A DNA stretch of 13,028 bases from Bacteroidetes bacterium UBA6063 (GTDB taxonomy: Bacteria; Bacteroidota; Bacteroidia; NS11-12g; UBA9320), in contig DIYD01000077.1 of NCBI GenBank assembly GCA_002428905.1, positions 1,292 through 14,319 on the forward strand, written 5' to 3'. The position numbers and the translations under genes are program-made. This document shows, piece by piece, positions 1 through 7,485 of this stretch (position 1 is the stretch's first letter; each line of letters begins with the position of its first letter). Under the pieces are notes generated by a model. The model searched no databases, was not told the DNA's origin, and worked only from the letters and a program-made list of their open reading frames with translations.

Positions 1-962
1 GAATCTTTTTCTTGAAGTCCAAAGCGAAAACACTTCGAACCAAACAAGTTCGTACCCGAATGCCTGCCAATCAGAACGATGTTCATAGAGTCGCAATTTT
101 GACCGATGGAGTGCGACAGCCAGGGATCAGGCGTTTTCGTCATTCGATAGACCGATGAGTCTTTACATTTATCCGTTGCTACGATCGTAAACGTGGCTTT
201 TTTAGGAACGGTGAAAAAGATGCGTTCATGTGCTGCTGATGTTGAAAATGAAACGTTACCCGTATCAAGAGCGAGTACAAATTGATAAGGGCCAATACCA
301 CCACTGGCGGATGCACGAAAGCCAACGGAATCGCAAGTAACGTCGTTGGTAATCACAAGTTGCGCTACAGTACCCGTATTCGTGTCGTTGATTTGAAACC
401 CGACGGTTCTAACGTTGTTGCATGAGTCACGCACTGAGACCACGTAATTTCCGGTGCTCAAACTGTCAAAAAAGGGACTTCCAGACCAATTGGTCAGTTT
501 AGGACCACTCGTTATTTTATACTCAAATGGTTTTCGTCCATTCGTATCGATGTGTATACGGGCAGTACCTCTTGCCAGCCTGCAATAGGCGTCTGTGGTA
601 GTAGCCGACATGCTATGAATGGCATAATCTCCGGCGATAACTACACGTTGCGTATCGATATTACCAACAGAGTCCTGTACATGAACCTTGTACGTTCCTG
701 CCGATAATGCGCCGAAGGTAGAATCCAACTGTAATCCGCGGAGGATAACCGAAGGTGCAACCAAAGAATATTGAGTTGGACCAATAGCTCCCGATGTAGA
801 AACAGACAAGGACCCACTACTCAGGCAACGTGATTCTGTGGTGGAAATGGATGTTATTTTTACCTGACCAACGCTGTATAATGCCACGCTTAACGCCAAG
901 GCAAGAAATAATACCTTGAACAATGGTTTAGCACAGTTAGTTATACCAGTCATAGTAAACAT
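1..962 (-). CDS. Secreted Ig-like (SprB-type) repeat protein, N-terminal part, runs off the left edge
   Basis: The minus strand is open without a stop from an ATG at 962 to the window edge, giving 320 residues plus two bases. A hydrophobic stretch at residues 14-32 ending in VGQ looks like a Sec signal peptide. Then come three divergent repeats of about 75 residues (about 36-109, 116-192, 201-275). Each tends to open with a Cys- and Gly-containing strand, has an aromatic 'GPxQ(Y/F)' or 'PFEY' strand, an 'L(S/A)xGxY' turn, and closes on 'V(R/Q)DSxxN' or 'ATDKCKD'. A fourth repeat begins near residue 283. This is the pattern of SprB/Ig-like repeats in Bacteroidota adhesins exported by the type IX secretion system. 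The C-terminus, where a T9SS sorting domain would lie, is outside the window, so export route and function are inference. An in-frame ATG at 953 is an alternative start. No TAnnTTTG promoter was seen upstream. Confidence 0.75.
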   Translation of the reverse strand, partial: MFTMTGITNCAKPLFKVLFLALALSVALYSVGQVKITSISTTESRCLSSGSLSVSTSGAIGPTQYSLVAPSVILRGLQLDSTFGALSAGTYKVHVQDSVGNIDTQRVVIAGDYAIHSMSATTTDAYCRLARGTARIHIDTNGRKPFEYKITSGPKLTNWSGSPFFDSLSTGNYVVSVRDSCNNVRTVGFQINDTNTGTVAQLVITNDVTCDSVGFRASASGGIGPYQFVLALDTGNVSFSTSAAHERIFFTVPKKATFTIVATDKCKDSSVYRMTKTPDPWLSHSIGQNCDSMNIVLIGRHSGTNLFGSKCFRFGLQEKD

Positions 963-1008
963 GTTTGGGTTTCATACCGCATGAACACCGCTTATTCGAT
1001 CATAAATG

Positions 1009-1098
1009 TAGCCAGAAATGACGATAATTGTTCAACTGGCTATGTAAATATGACGATTGATTCTTGTAAACGCTGCTTCCATTGCATAGGCTGACGAT
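1009..1098. repeat. Three direct copies of TGACGAT in the divergent spacer
   Basis: TGACGAT occurs at 1019-1025, 1051-1057 and 1092-1098, all in the same orientation, each followed by A/T-rich sequence. Start-to-start distances are 32 and 41 bp, close to three and four helical turns, so the copies would face the same side of the DNA. The first copy lies in the loop of an inverted repeat, TAGCCAG (1009-1015) with CTGGCTA (1036-1042). The set lies between the divergent repeat-protein and AI-2E-family genes and could be a regulator-binding array. This is inference from pattern only. Confidence 0.3.
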
Positions 1099-1119
1099 AT
1101 CAATTTCCATAAATTTAGG

Positions 1120-1131
1120 TGACCAGGGTCA
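1120..1131. promoter_or_regulatory. Palindrome TGACC-AG-GGTCA, candidate Crp/Fnr-type operator
   Basis: A 5-bp inverted repeat, TGACC and GGTCA separated by AG, sits 18 bp upstream of the -7 element of the AI-2E-family gene. The same arms with the same spacing recur at 7900-7911, upstream of the truncated hemoglobin. TGA-N6-TCA is the half-site geometry of Crp/Fnr-family operators. Which protein binds, and whether it acts on the plus-strand gene, the divergent repeat-protein gene or both, cannot be told from the sequence. Confidence 0.4.
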
Positions 1132-1149
1132 TGCAAATCGCGCAACCTG

Positions 1150-1157
1150 TATATTTG
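1150..1157 (+). promoter_or_regulatory. Bacteroidota -7 element TAtaTTTG of the AI-2E-family gene
   Basis: TATATTTG matches the Bacteroidota -7 consensus TAnnTTTG exactly and ends 7 bases before the ATG at 1165. No TTG at the usual -33 distance was seen, which would fit an activator-dependent promoter, with the palindrome at 1120-1131 in about the right place. Transcription would start within a few bases of the ATG, so the mRNA would be almost leaderless. Confidence 0.45.
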
Positions 1158-1164
1158 AAGTGAT

Positions 1165-2256
1165 ATGAAATCCAATCAAATTGTTCGCTTCATTCTTGGT
1201 GCACTTGGCTTGTTGTTCCTGGCCTGGTTTTTTTGGCAGGTGAAGCAAGTAGTAGTTTACTTCATAATATCCATGGTTTTAGCCCTAATGGGGCGTCCAC
1301 TAATACGTAATATTCGCAAAATCAGGATCCGGGATAAGGAAGTGCCCGATTGGTTAAGTGCGGTAGCCGTGCTAATTACATATGTTGTTGTGCTCGTGCT
1401 GTTTTTTAAGTTCCTGATTCCGGTGCTGGCCAGACAGGTGGAAATAATTGTAAACCTGGATGTTGAAATGTTGCTTGCCGAATTTCACGGACCAATATCT
1501 ACCATTGAGCAATGGTTTCACAACCTGAACATCAAGGGTATAGATAAGGAAGGCATTCAACAGCAGTTTATGCAATATCTGGATTTTAGTCACCTTACAA
1601 GTTTTTTGGATGGAGTGGTTTCTGGCCTGGGTAATGTATTTATTGGGTTAATGAGTATACTGTTTATCACCTTCTTCTTGTTGAAAGACAAGTCTATTGT
1701 AAATAACATTGTTGATGCGCTAACACCCGATAAATACCTGAAGAGCATACATAACATTCTCTCTGATACCAAAGATTTGTTAACGCGTTATTTCATTGGA
1801 GTGGCGATTCAGGTTTCTATAATTACTGCTATTGTGTCGATTGGCTTGACCATTTTTGGTGTGCCCAATGCCTTATTAATCGGTTTCATGGCAGGCTTAA
1901 TCAACATTATTCCGTACCTCGGGCCAATCATTGGAGCGAGTTTTGGTCTTGCCCTTAGTCTATTGTCTCACGTGCATCTGCAATTGGATGGAGATATCGC
2001 CCCACTGGTGGTTAAAATAGTATCGGTGTTTGCCACAGCTCAATTAACAGACAATTTTGTACTACAACCTTTAATCTTTTCAAAGAGTGTGAAGGCGCAT
2101 CCATTGGAAATCTTTGTTGTGATCATGTCGGCTGGAATGCTCGCCGGAGTTGTAGGTATGATACTGGCCGTGCCTACCTATACCTTCCTGCGCATTGTTG
2201 CTAAAGAATTCTTCCAGGGATATAAGGTGGTTCAGGGACTTACTAAGGACTTGTAA
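1165..2256 (+). CDS. AI-2E family transporter (PerM/DUF20-type membrane protein)
   Basis: The 363-residue product is a polytopic inner-membrane protein of usual length for the AI-2E/PerM family. Hydrophobic segments appear at about 8-24, 28-44, 66-88, 152-173, 208-231, 235-270, 282-296 and 312-345. A soluble stretch (about 90-150) lies between the early and late helices, as is typical. Family signatures are IPYLGPIIG at 249-257 and DNFVLQPLIFSKSVKAHPLE at 296-315. Characterised relatives export autoinducer-2 or act as Na+/H+ antiporters, and most members have no known substrate, so the name should not be read as proof of quorum signalling. The ATG at 1165 is the first start in the frame and follows a TAnnTTTG element closely. 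The gene stands alone on its strand and ends one base from the convergent gene. Confidence 0.9.
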   Translation: MKSNQIVRFILGALGLLFLAWFFWQVKQVVVYFIISMVLALMGRPLIRNIRKIRIRDKEVPDWLSAVAVLITYVVVLVLFFKFLIPVLARQVEIIVNLDVEMLLAEFHGPISTIEQWFHNLNIKGIDKEGIQQQFMQYLDFSHLTSFLDGVVSGLGNVFIGLMSILFITFFLLKDKSIVNNIVDALTPDKYLKSIHNILSDTKDLLTRYFIGVAIQVSIITAIVSIGLTIFGVPNALLIGFMAGLINIIPYLGPIIGASFGLALSLLSHVHLQLDGDIAPLVVKIVSVFATAQLTDNFVLQPLIFSKSVKAHPLEIFVVIMSAGMLAGVVGMILAVPTYTFLRIVAKEFFQGYKVVQGLTKDL

Positions 2257-2277
2257 CTTATGGTCCCGGGTCAAGTC
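2248..2277. terminator. Possible bidirectional terminator between convergent genes
   Basis: GACTTG (2248-2253) and CAAGTC (2272-2277) can form a 6-bp stem around an 18-base loop containing CCCGGG. It spans the stop codons of the two convergent genes, which are only one base apart. On the plus strand it is followed by GTTTTA, a weak T-tract. The loop is long for a classical terminator, so the call is tentative. Confidence 0.22.
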
Positions 2278-3400
2278 GTTTTACGCGTTCTGAGAAAGAC
2301 CTGATCATGTAACCTGTACTCCTGAACCGAGTATCGAGTTCAGGATAGGTGGTATAGAACGGGAAAGGTGCTTCAAGTATGTTCATGTTGTAATCGAAAA
2401 TGAATAACCCCCATTTTATGTTTCCCGATTGACTTAAAAAGAGTTCATCGATTTTACCAAAGTAATGCATTGAATTGCCTCTTTCATAGGTTCTTAACGT
2501 TCCATCTTTCCCAAATACCTGAAAGCTTTGGTCATTCGGTCCGTCAATCATGGTGTCCAGCGTAACCACGAAGTAACCGTGCGTATAATTGTTGTAAATA
2601 GATTCAACCACACCCCTTAAGGTTTGTTCAAAATCCTCGTTATCCTGATTGAAGTCATAGTATGTTTTTTTGTCGGTTCCTATGATGAATACCATCGTAC
2701 CGTCTCCGGTTTTCGATAGTCGATGGGCATGTGTTTTGGCAGAGTCAATTGCAGCCAGATCTTCGGAAACCCTTTCTTTTACTGCAACCGAATTAGACAG
2801 TTCGTTGATGCGCAATTGAAGACCAAATTGTACATAGTCGATTCTACCGTTAATCCGAGTCGGTTTTTGGCTACCATTCAAATAGTCGATGTAACTCAAG
2901 GTTAAACGTGTACCTGGGTTTAAATCGAGTCCTACACCTAATTGCACACCGTAATCAATGGGTAAGCCAGTGATCAGCCGATTGTGATTCTCTTTATAAC
3001 GCGTTCCGTCTAAAGGATTTAATTCGTAATAGTCCAGCGTATAACCTATAGTTGGTCCGAACTCGAAAAAGGTTTGTTGAGCTTTGTCTAGTGGAAGACT
3101 TAGCTTTACGGAAAAATCTCCTGAAAAACAGCTTGCGTTTCGGTTTTCAAAATCGTCTGCATAACGCGTCCAGGTTAAATTTGGTGAGGCTTGAAGCCCA
3201 AAGCGGTTGAACTTGCGCTCAAGTAACAAACCAAAGCCGGCTCCTGTTTTATTCGTAAATGTATCTGCTGCTATGGGTTTAACGATGCTATTGTCTACAT
3301 GCAGGTGAAGACCATATTCCCACTTAAACGTCTTTTGCTCCTGAGCTTGTGCACTGCACAGAACTTGAGTTAAAAGAAGTAATCCCAACAAATATCTCAT
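2258..3400 (-). CDS. Outer-membrane beta-barrel-like protein with an unrecognised C-terminal domain
   Basis: I do not recognise this 380-residue protein as a named family. It starts with a clear Sec signal peptide (residues 1-20, cleavage after AQAQ). Residues about 24-198 alternate hydrophobic and polar residues in short strands with Gly and aromatic positions (for example FGLLLERKFNRFGLQ and FFEFGPTIGY), like the small outer-membrane barrels common in Bacteroidota. A charged linker (about 200-228) leads to a second domain (about 230-373). That domain has strands GDGTMVFIIGTD and GYFVVTLDTMIDG and a segment GNIKWGLFIFDYNMNIL, and looks like a compact mixed alpha/beta fold. Barrel plus soluble domain would put the second part in the periplasm or at the surface. 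It lies downstream of the aldehyde dehydrogenase on the same strand with an 84-bp gap, so co-transcription is possible but not shown. Confidence 0.7.
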   Translation of the reverse strand: MRYLLGLLLLTQVLCSAQAQEQKTFKWEYGLHLHVDNSIVKPIAADTFTNKTGAGFGLLLERKFNRFGLQASPNLTWTRYADDFENRNASCFSGDFSVKLSLPLDKAQQTFFEFGPTIGYTLDYYELNPLDGTRYKENHNRLITGLPIDYGVQLGVGLDLNPGTRLTLSYIDYLNGSQKPTRINGRIDYVQFGLQLRINELSNSVAVKERVSEDLAAIDSAKTHAHRLSKTGDGTMVFIIGTDKKTYYDFNQDNEDFEQTLRGVVESIYNNYTHGYFVVTLDTMIDGPNDQSFQVFGKDGTLRTYERGNSMHYFGKIDELFLSQSGNIKWGLFIFDYNMNILEAPFPFYTTYPELDTRFRSTGYMIRSFSERVKRLDPGP

Positions 3401-3484
3401 GATGCAAAGATCAGTACAAATATTAAATATTTAGTCACGGATTAGCCACCGTCCGAAACGGATTTACCAAAGAGAAAGCCGCAG

Positions 3485-5020
3485 CTATAATTCGAATTTA
3501 ATGCCCTGGGCCAACGGAAGATCGGTTCCGAAGTTTACCGTATTGGTTTGCCGGCGCATATAATTCTTCCATGCATCTGATCCGGATTCGCGACCGCCCC
3601 CGGTTTCTTTCTCACCACCAAATGCACCACCAATTTCTGCACCACTGGTACCGATGTTAACATTGGCAATACCGCAGTCAGAACCAGAATAACTCAAGAA
3701 ATATTCAGTTTCTCTGAAATCATTACTGAAAATAGAGGAGCTCAGACCTTGTTTTACATCATTTTGCATAGCAATCGCTTCTTCGATTCTGCTGTATTTC
3801 ATCAAATACAAAATAGGAGCGAAGGTTTCTTCTTGTACTATAGCGAGATGGTTGCCTGCTTCTACAATGGCAGGTTCAACGTAGCACCCCGATTCGTAGC
3901 CCTTACCAGATAGTGGTTTGCCACCGTAAATGATACGTCCTCCCTGGTTCTCCGCTTCAGCCAATGCAGAAGTGTAGGTTTCAACGGCCTGGGTGTCGAT
4001 CAGCGGCCCCATGTGGTTTGATTCATCCAGAGGATCACCAATCTTCAGTTGTTTATAGGCATTGATCAATAGGTTCTTGAACTTGTCATATACCTCCTCA
4101 TGTATGATTACTCTGCGTGTTGATGTACATCGTTGTCCGCAGGTACCAATGCTGCCGAATACAACAGCCTGTAAGGCATTTTTCAAGTCGGAGTTGTTGC
4201 TAATGATCACTGCATTATTGCCGCCTAATTCCAACAGCGGCTTGCCAAGTCTGGCCCCAACCAGCTGACCTACGCGCTTACCCATGCGAGTGCTTCCAGT
4301 AGCTGATATGAGCGGAATTTGAGTGTCTTTGGCCAGCATTTCGCCCATGCGATAGTCGCCATTAATTAGATTGAAAATTCCTTCAGGGAGGTCGTTTTCA
4401 ATCAGTATTTCACCAACAATTTGCTGACAGGCAATAGCCGATAACGGTGCTTTTTCAGAAGGCTTCCAAATAACTACATCACCGCATACGGCAGCCAGTA
4501 TAGCGTTCCAACTCCAAACCGCTACCGGAAAGTTAAATGCCGAAATAATCCCAACAAGGCCCAATGGATGCCATTGCTCCATCATGCGGTGTTCGGAACG
4601 TTCACTTTGAATGGTAAGGCCATACAACTGACGAGATAACCCAACTGCAAAATCGCAGATGTCGATCATCTCCTGAACTTCGCCAAGACCTTCCTGTAGA
4701 CTCTTGCCCGTTTCATAACTTACAAGGTAGCCCAATTCACGTTTCTTTATACGAAGCTTATTGCCCAGTTTTCGAATGATGTCGCCTCGTTTGGGAGCTG
4801 GCATTTTACGCCATACCTCAAAGCCTTCCTGGGCCTTTTTGATTACGTGGTTGTACTCCGACTCCGTGGCATAAACCACTGAAGCCATTGTTTTTCCATC
4901 TACAGGTGATGTCACCGGAATGGTCTCAGAGCCAACGGCTGTAATCCATTCTCTACCTGTGCTAATGCTTTCGTTTACTTCTTTTATTCCGAAGTTCTCT
5001 AGGATTTTTGAAATCTTCAA
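3485..5020 (-). CDS. amaB: ALDH7-type alpha-aminoadipic semialdehyde / piperidine-6-carboxylate dehydrogenase
   Basis: The 511-residue cytoplasmic enzyme is a full-length aldehyde dehydrogenase of the ALDH7 (antiquitin) family. It is expected to oxidise alpha-aminoadipic semialdehyde, in equilibrium with piperidine-6-carboxylate, to alpha-aminoadipate with NAD(P)+ in lysine or pipecolate breakdown. Visible catalytic residues are Asn163 (AFNFP), Lys186 (WKPSE), Glu264 (LELGG), nucleophile Cys298 (GQRC) and Glu398 (QEETFAP). Glu117 and Arg297 fall where human ALDH7A1 has Glu121 and Arg301, which recognise the amino-acid part of the substrate. The C-terminal stretch 451-490 with SGAEIGGAFGGEK and GGGRESGSDAWK is diagnostic of ALDH7. 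No other lysine-pathway gene is in the window, so it may act as a single unit or with distant genes. A good Bacteroidota promoter lies upstream at 5057-5088. Confidence 0.93.
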   Translation of the reverse strand: MKISKILENFGIKEVNESISTGREWITAVGSETIPVTSPVDGKTMASVVYATESEYNHVIKKAQEGFEVWRKMPAPKRGDIIRKLGNKLRIKKRELGYLVSYETGKSLQEGLGEVQEMIDICDFAVGLSRQLYGLTIQSERSEHRMMEQWHPLGLVGIISAFNFPVAVWSWNAILAAVCGDVVIWKPSEKAPLSAIACQQIVGEILIENDLPEGIFNLINGDYRMGEMLAKDTQIPLISATGSTRMGKRVGQLVGARLGKPLLELGGNNAVIISNNSDLKNALQAVVFGSIGTCGQRCTSTRRVIIHEEVYDKFKNLLINAYKQLKIGDPLDESNHMGPLIDTQAVETYTSALAEAENQGGRIIYGGKPLSGKGYESGCYVEPAIVEAGNHLAIVQEETFAPILYLMKYSRIEEAIAMQNDVKQGLSSSIFSNDFRETEYFLSYSGSDCGIANVNIGTSGAEIGGAFGGEKETGGGRESGSDAWKNYMRRQTNTVNFGTDLPLAQGIKFEL

Positions 5021-5050
5021 ATCGATTCTTTTTAGATTTTTTAAAACGCT

Positions 5051-5065
5051 TTACCTCAAAGGTAA
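5051..5065. promoter_or_regulatory. Inverted repeat TTACCT-CAA-AGGTAA over the dehydrogenase promoter
   Basis: A perfect 6-bp inverted repeat with a 3-base spacer covers the whole -7 element of the aldehyde dehydrogenase promoter (minus strand, 5064-5057). A dimeric repressor bound there would block the promoter, as is common for catabolic genes. No regulator gene lies next to it, so the protein is unknown. Confidence 0.35.
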
Positions 5066-5088
5066 TACCGGCCGATTGTTTTTACCAA
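5057..5088 (-). promoter_or_regulatory. Bacteroidota promoter of the aldehyde dehydrogenase gene
   Basis: On the minus strand a -33 TTG (5088-5086) is followed after 21 bases by TACCTTTG (5064-5057), an exact TAnnTTTG match. Both parts and their spacing fit the Bacteroidota housekeeping promoter. The predicted start of transcription near 5051 leaves a leader of about 30 bases before the ATG at 5020. This is the best-formed promoter in the window. Confidence 0.6.
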
Positions 5089-5112
5089 CGATTATCGATT
5101 GCTGTGCATATC

Positions 5113-5120
5113 TACTTTCG
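5113..5120 (+). promoter_or_regulatory. Possible -7 element TActTTCG of the M23 peptidase operon
   Basis: TACTTTCG differs from TAnnTTTG at one position and lies 17 bases before the ATG at 5138. No TTG at a usual -33 distance was found, so this is a weak candidate for the promoter of the peptidase-peroxiredoxin pair. Confidence 0.25.
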
Positions 5121-5137
5121 TCCATTGCTGAAACTCA

Positions 5138-7009
5138 ATGTTTCTTTGCTGCGTGAAAAAGAGAAAGCAGTTTTTGTACATTGTATTGGCCCTGGCATTA
5201 GGGTTATTGGTCATGTATTGGGTTAAAAAGAGCAGTCAAAACACACCCGATCTACCCAAGGTAGTGCAACAACCAGCAGATTCTGTGAAACAACCCGTTC
5301 CACAAGAACCCAGTCGCGATATTGATACGATTGAAGAAACTGTTCACGATCAACCCAACGAACCGGTTGAGGAAACGCCAGTAACTGAAACTAAAACTGC
5401 TCCTAAAAAAAGAGGAGAGGGTTACTACGTGCATCCGTTAGACGGTCCGCTCAGGCTTTCAGGAACTTTTGGGGAACTACGCAGCAATCACTTTCATGCC
5501 GGGCTGGATATCCGAACCGGTGGGGTAGAGGGGAAAAAAATAAAGTCGGTAGCAGCTGGGTATGTAAGCCGTATTAAGGTTTCAAGCCGAGGGTATGGAA
5601 AGGCTCTTTATATTCAACACCCGAACGGAACCACGTCGGTTTATGGCCATCTTCAAAAATTCAGTGGAGCTATTCAGGAAGCTGTTATTTCAAGACAGTA
5701 CCAACTTAAAACATATGAGATGGACTGGTATGTACCCGCAGGGAAATTGAAAGTAAGTAAAGGTCAGGTGGTAGCTATCAGTGGCAACACTGGAGGGTCG
5801 GCGGGGCCGCATCTACACTTTGAGATTAGAGATCGAAGAGGGAAGACCGTGAATCCAATGCTGTATGGTATTGAAGTACAGGATCGGATGGAACCGCGGG
5901 TTCTTAAGTGTCAGCTTCTGGCGATCGATGAAGAGCGACACATAAAATTTGGAGCCTATGCTGGCAAGACAATCATACGCGAGGGAACAATGAAGGTGCC
6001 TGCTGGTACCTATGGCGTAGCTGCCGACTGGATCGACTATTTTGTAGATAAGAATAGCCGCTTAGGTATCAACTACGCTGAATTGTGGGTAGACGGTAAG
6101 TCGGTATTCACACATACATTGGAAGATTTTGCATTTGATCAGGGTAGGTATATCAACCGACACATCGATTTTTGGCGGTATAAGTCAGAAGGACGTCGTT
6201 ATGTAAAGATGTTCAAAGACAAAGGGAACACACTACATATTTACAAGGGGTCTGGACTCATTAAGGTAAAGGATGGTCAACACAAAAAAGTTGAGGTTAG
6301 TATTCGTGATTATTCAGGTAAAACCGATAAGTTCAGATTTACACTGGTGGGTGATGCTGCGTCTTCAAACCTAAATCAGGGTGGTAATTCAGTATCGGGT
6401 ACATTGTGTAAACCGGGAAAATCAAATTGGGTAGGATCAAATGAGGCAAGTGTCTCGATTCCAAAGTGGGCCTTATATACGCCTACATATATTAACGTAG
6501 CGACAACACCACCTACAGGTAAGGCGGTATCACCAATGGTTCGTATTAACAATGCACAGGTACCGTTGCATAAATCAGCCACAATCAAGATCAAGATACC
6601 CGAAGCATATCGGTCTTCCAAACACAAGAACAGACTTGTGATGATGAGTTATGATCCGAAAAGTAGATCCAGTTCATATGAAGGAGGAAAAGTCTCGGGC
6701 GACTACATTCAAGAAACCAGTAAAAGTTTGGGCATATACTACCTGGCATTAGACACAATCACACCAAAAGTAACGTTGTTGTCCGGATCGCGTAAGCTGA
6801 GAATCAAGGTTGAAGATTTAACCAGTGGAATAAAAACGTATTCGTGCACCGTAATGAACAAGTGGGTGTTGTTGGAGTATGAACCAAAATCAAACTTACT
6901 TGTTGGTACAATTCCTGACCACATTAAGTCTGGCTCTCATGAATTGAGTTTAGACGTTATGGATGGGGCAGGGAATACATTTAACTACAAGAAGACGATT
7001 ACCTTTTAA
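5138..7009 (+). CDS. Membrane-anchored M23 family (LytM-type) metallopeptidase
   Basis: The 623-residue protein has a short basic N-terminus, one membrane segment (residues 12-28), a Pro/Glu/Thr-rich linker (about 35-92), an M23 peptidase domain (about 96-245) and a beta-rich C-terminal region of some 380 residues. Zinc ligands are His120, Asp124 (HxxxD) and His227; His225 of the HLH motif and His171 (YGHL) complete the active site, so it appears active. Its likely role is cutting peptidoglycan cross-links from the periplasmic side. The 35-residue insertion between YGHL and SGNTGGS is usual in long Bacteroidota M23 proteins, as I recall the family. The C-terminal part (about 446-623) ends in Ig-like strands with 'DxxSGI' and 'DGAGN' motifs. 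A GTG at 5153 is an alternative start that would give a tidier MKKRK-type N-terminus. The peroxiredoxin follows after 8 bases, so the two form an operon. Confidence 0.9.
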   Translation: MFLCCVKKRKQFLYIVLALALGLLVMYWVKKSSQNTPDLPKVVQQPADSVKQPVPQEPSRDIDTIEETVHDQPNEPVEETPVTETKTAPKKRGEGYYVHPLDGPLRLSGTFGELRSNHFHAGLDIRTGGVEGKKIKSVAAGYVSRIKVSSRGYGKALYIQHPNGTTSVYGHLQKFSGAIQEAVISRQYQLKTYEMDWYVPAGKLKVSKGQVVAISGNTGGSAGPHLHFEIRDRRGKTVNPMLYGIEVQDRMEPRVLKCQLLAIDEERHIKFGAYAGKTIIREGTMKVPAGTYGVAADWIDYFVDKNSRLGINYAELWVDGKSVFTHTLEDFAFDQGRYINRHIDFWRYKSEGRRYVKMFKDKGNTLHIYKGSGLIKVKDGQHKKVEVSIRDYSGKTDKFRFTLVGDAASSNLNQGGNSVSGTLCKPGKSNWVGSNEASVSIPKWALYTPTYINVATTPPTGKAVSPMVRINNAQVPLHKSATIKIKIPEAYRSSKHKNRLVMMSYDPKSRSSSYEGGKVSGDYIQETSKSLGIYYLALDTITPKVTLLSGSRKLRIKVEDLTSGIKTYSCTVMNKWVLLEYEPKSNLLVGTIPDHIKSGSHELSLDVMDGAGNTFNYKKTITF

Positions 7010-7013
7010 GGAG
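7008..7013 (+). promoter_or_regulatory. Ribosome binding site AAGGAG overlapping the peptidase stop codon
   Basis: AAGGAG includes the last two bases of the peptidase TAA stop and lies 4 bases before the peroxiredoxin ATG at 7018. It is one of the few clear Shine-Dalgarno sequences here. It supports translational coupling of the two genes. Confidence 0.5.
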
Positions 7014-7017
7014 TATT

Positions 7018-7485
7018 ATGAGCACATTACAGATTGGAGACAAAATCCCAGAATTTTCAACGATAGATCAAAACGAAAAGGCTGTTTCAAACAGTGACTT
7101 TGCCGGAAGTAAAACCGTATTATACTTTTATCCGAAAGACGATACACCTACGTGCACCACACAGGCCTGTAATTTAAGAGACAACTACCAGGCGTTGTTG
7201 GATAGCGGGTACAAGGTGTATGGGATTAGCCCGGACAAAGCAAAAAAGCACCAAAAATTCATAGCCAAGTATGACCTGCCTTTTGATTTGTTGGTGGATG
7301 AAGATCACACCATTGCGGAATTGTTTGGTGTGTGGGGAGAGAAACAAATGTACGGTAGAACCTATATGGGTATTTTCAGAACTACGTTTGTCTTCGACGA
7401 AAACGGTGTTGTTACAGAGGTAATTGGTAAGGTAAAAGCCAAGGAGCATACAGCGCAGATTTTAAGCGCCGAAGCGGCATCATAA
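7018..7485 (+). CDS. bcp: Thioredoxin-dependent peroxiredoxin, BCP/PrxQ type
   Basis: The 155-residue cytoplasmic enzyme has the normal length of bacterioferritin comigratory protein peroxiredoxins, which reduce hydrogen peroxide and organic hydroperoxides using thioredoxin. The motif FYPKDDTPTCTTQACNLRD carries the peroxidatic Cys46 and, five residues on, the resolving Cys51 typical of atypical 2-Cys PrxQ proteins. Thr43 of the PxxxT/SxxC motif region and Arg121 (FRTTFVFD) complete the catalytic set. It is the second gene of the operon with the M23 peptidase. Its last 6 bases overlap the 3' end of the truncated hemoglobin gene on the other strand. Confidence 0.95.
   Translation: MSTLQIGDKIPEFSTIDQNEKAVSNSDFAGSKTVLYFYPKDDTPTCTTQACNLRDNYQALLDSGYKVYGISPDKAKKHQKFIAKYDLPFDLLVDEDHTIAELFGVWGEKQMYGRTYMGIFRTTFVFDENGVVTEVIGKVKAKEHTAQILSAEAAS

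Noticed and set aside
484..495. Perfect palindrome GACCAATTGGTC, resembling the TGACC-N2-GGTCA sites
   Set aside because: It lies inside the coding sequence of the repeat protein and its arms have different spacing, so it is most likely chance.
1372..1772. Minus-strand open frames opposite the AI-2E-family gene
   Set aside because: They are antisense to a gene with clear family signatures, have no start signals and no recognisable protein features.
3417..3431. A/T-rich inverted repeat near AAATAT-TAA-ATATTT upstream of the barrel-like gene
   Set aside because: It is low-complexity A/T sequence likely to arise by chance, and the nearby AAtaTTTG differs from the promoter consensus with no -33 partner.
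5008..5226. Alternative plus-strand frame across the divergent spacer and the start of the peptidase gene
   Set aside because: It overlaps the dehydrogenase N-terminus and the peptidase membrane segment in other frames and shows no protein pattern of its own.
5641..5820. Apparent insertion inside the M23 catalytic domain of the peptidase
   Set aside because: A stretch of this kind between the YGHL and SGNTGGS motifs is, as far as I recall, usual in long Bacteroidota M23 proteins, so it is not a novelty.
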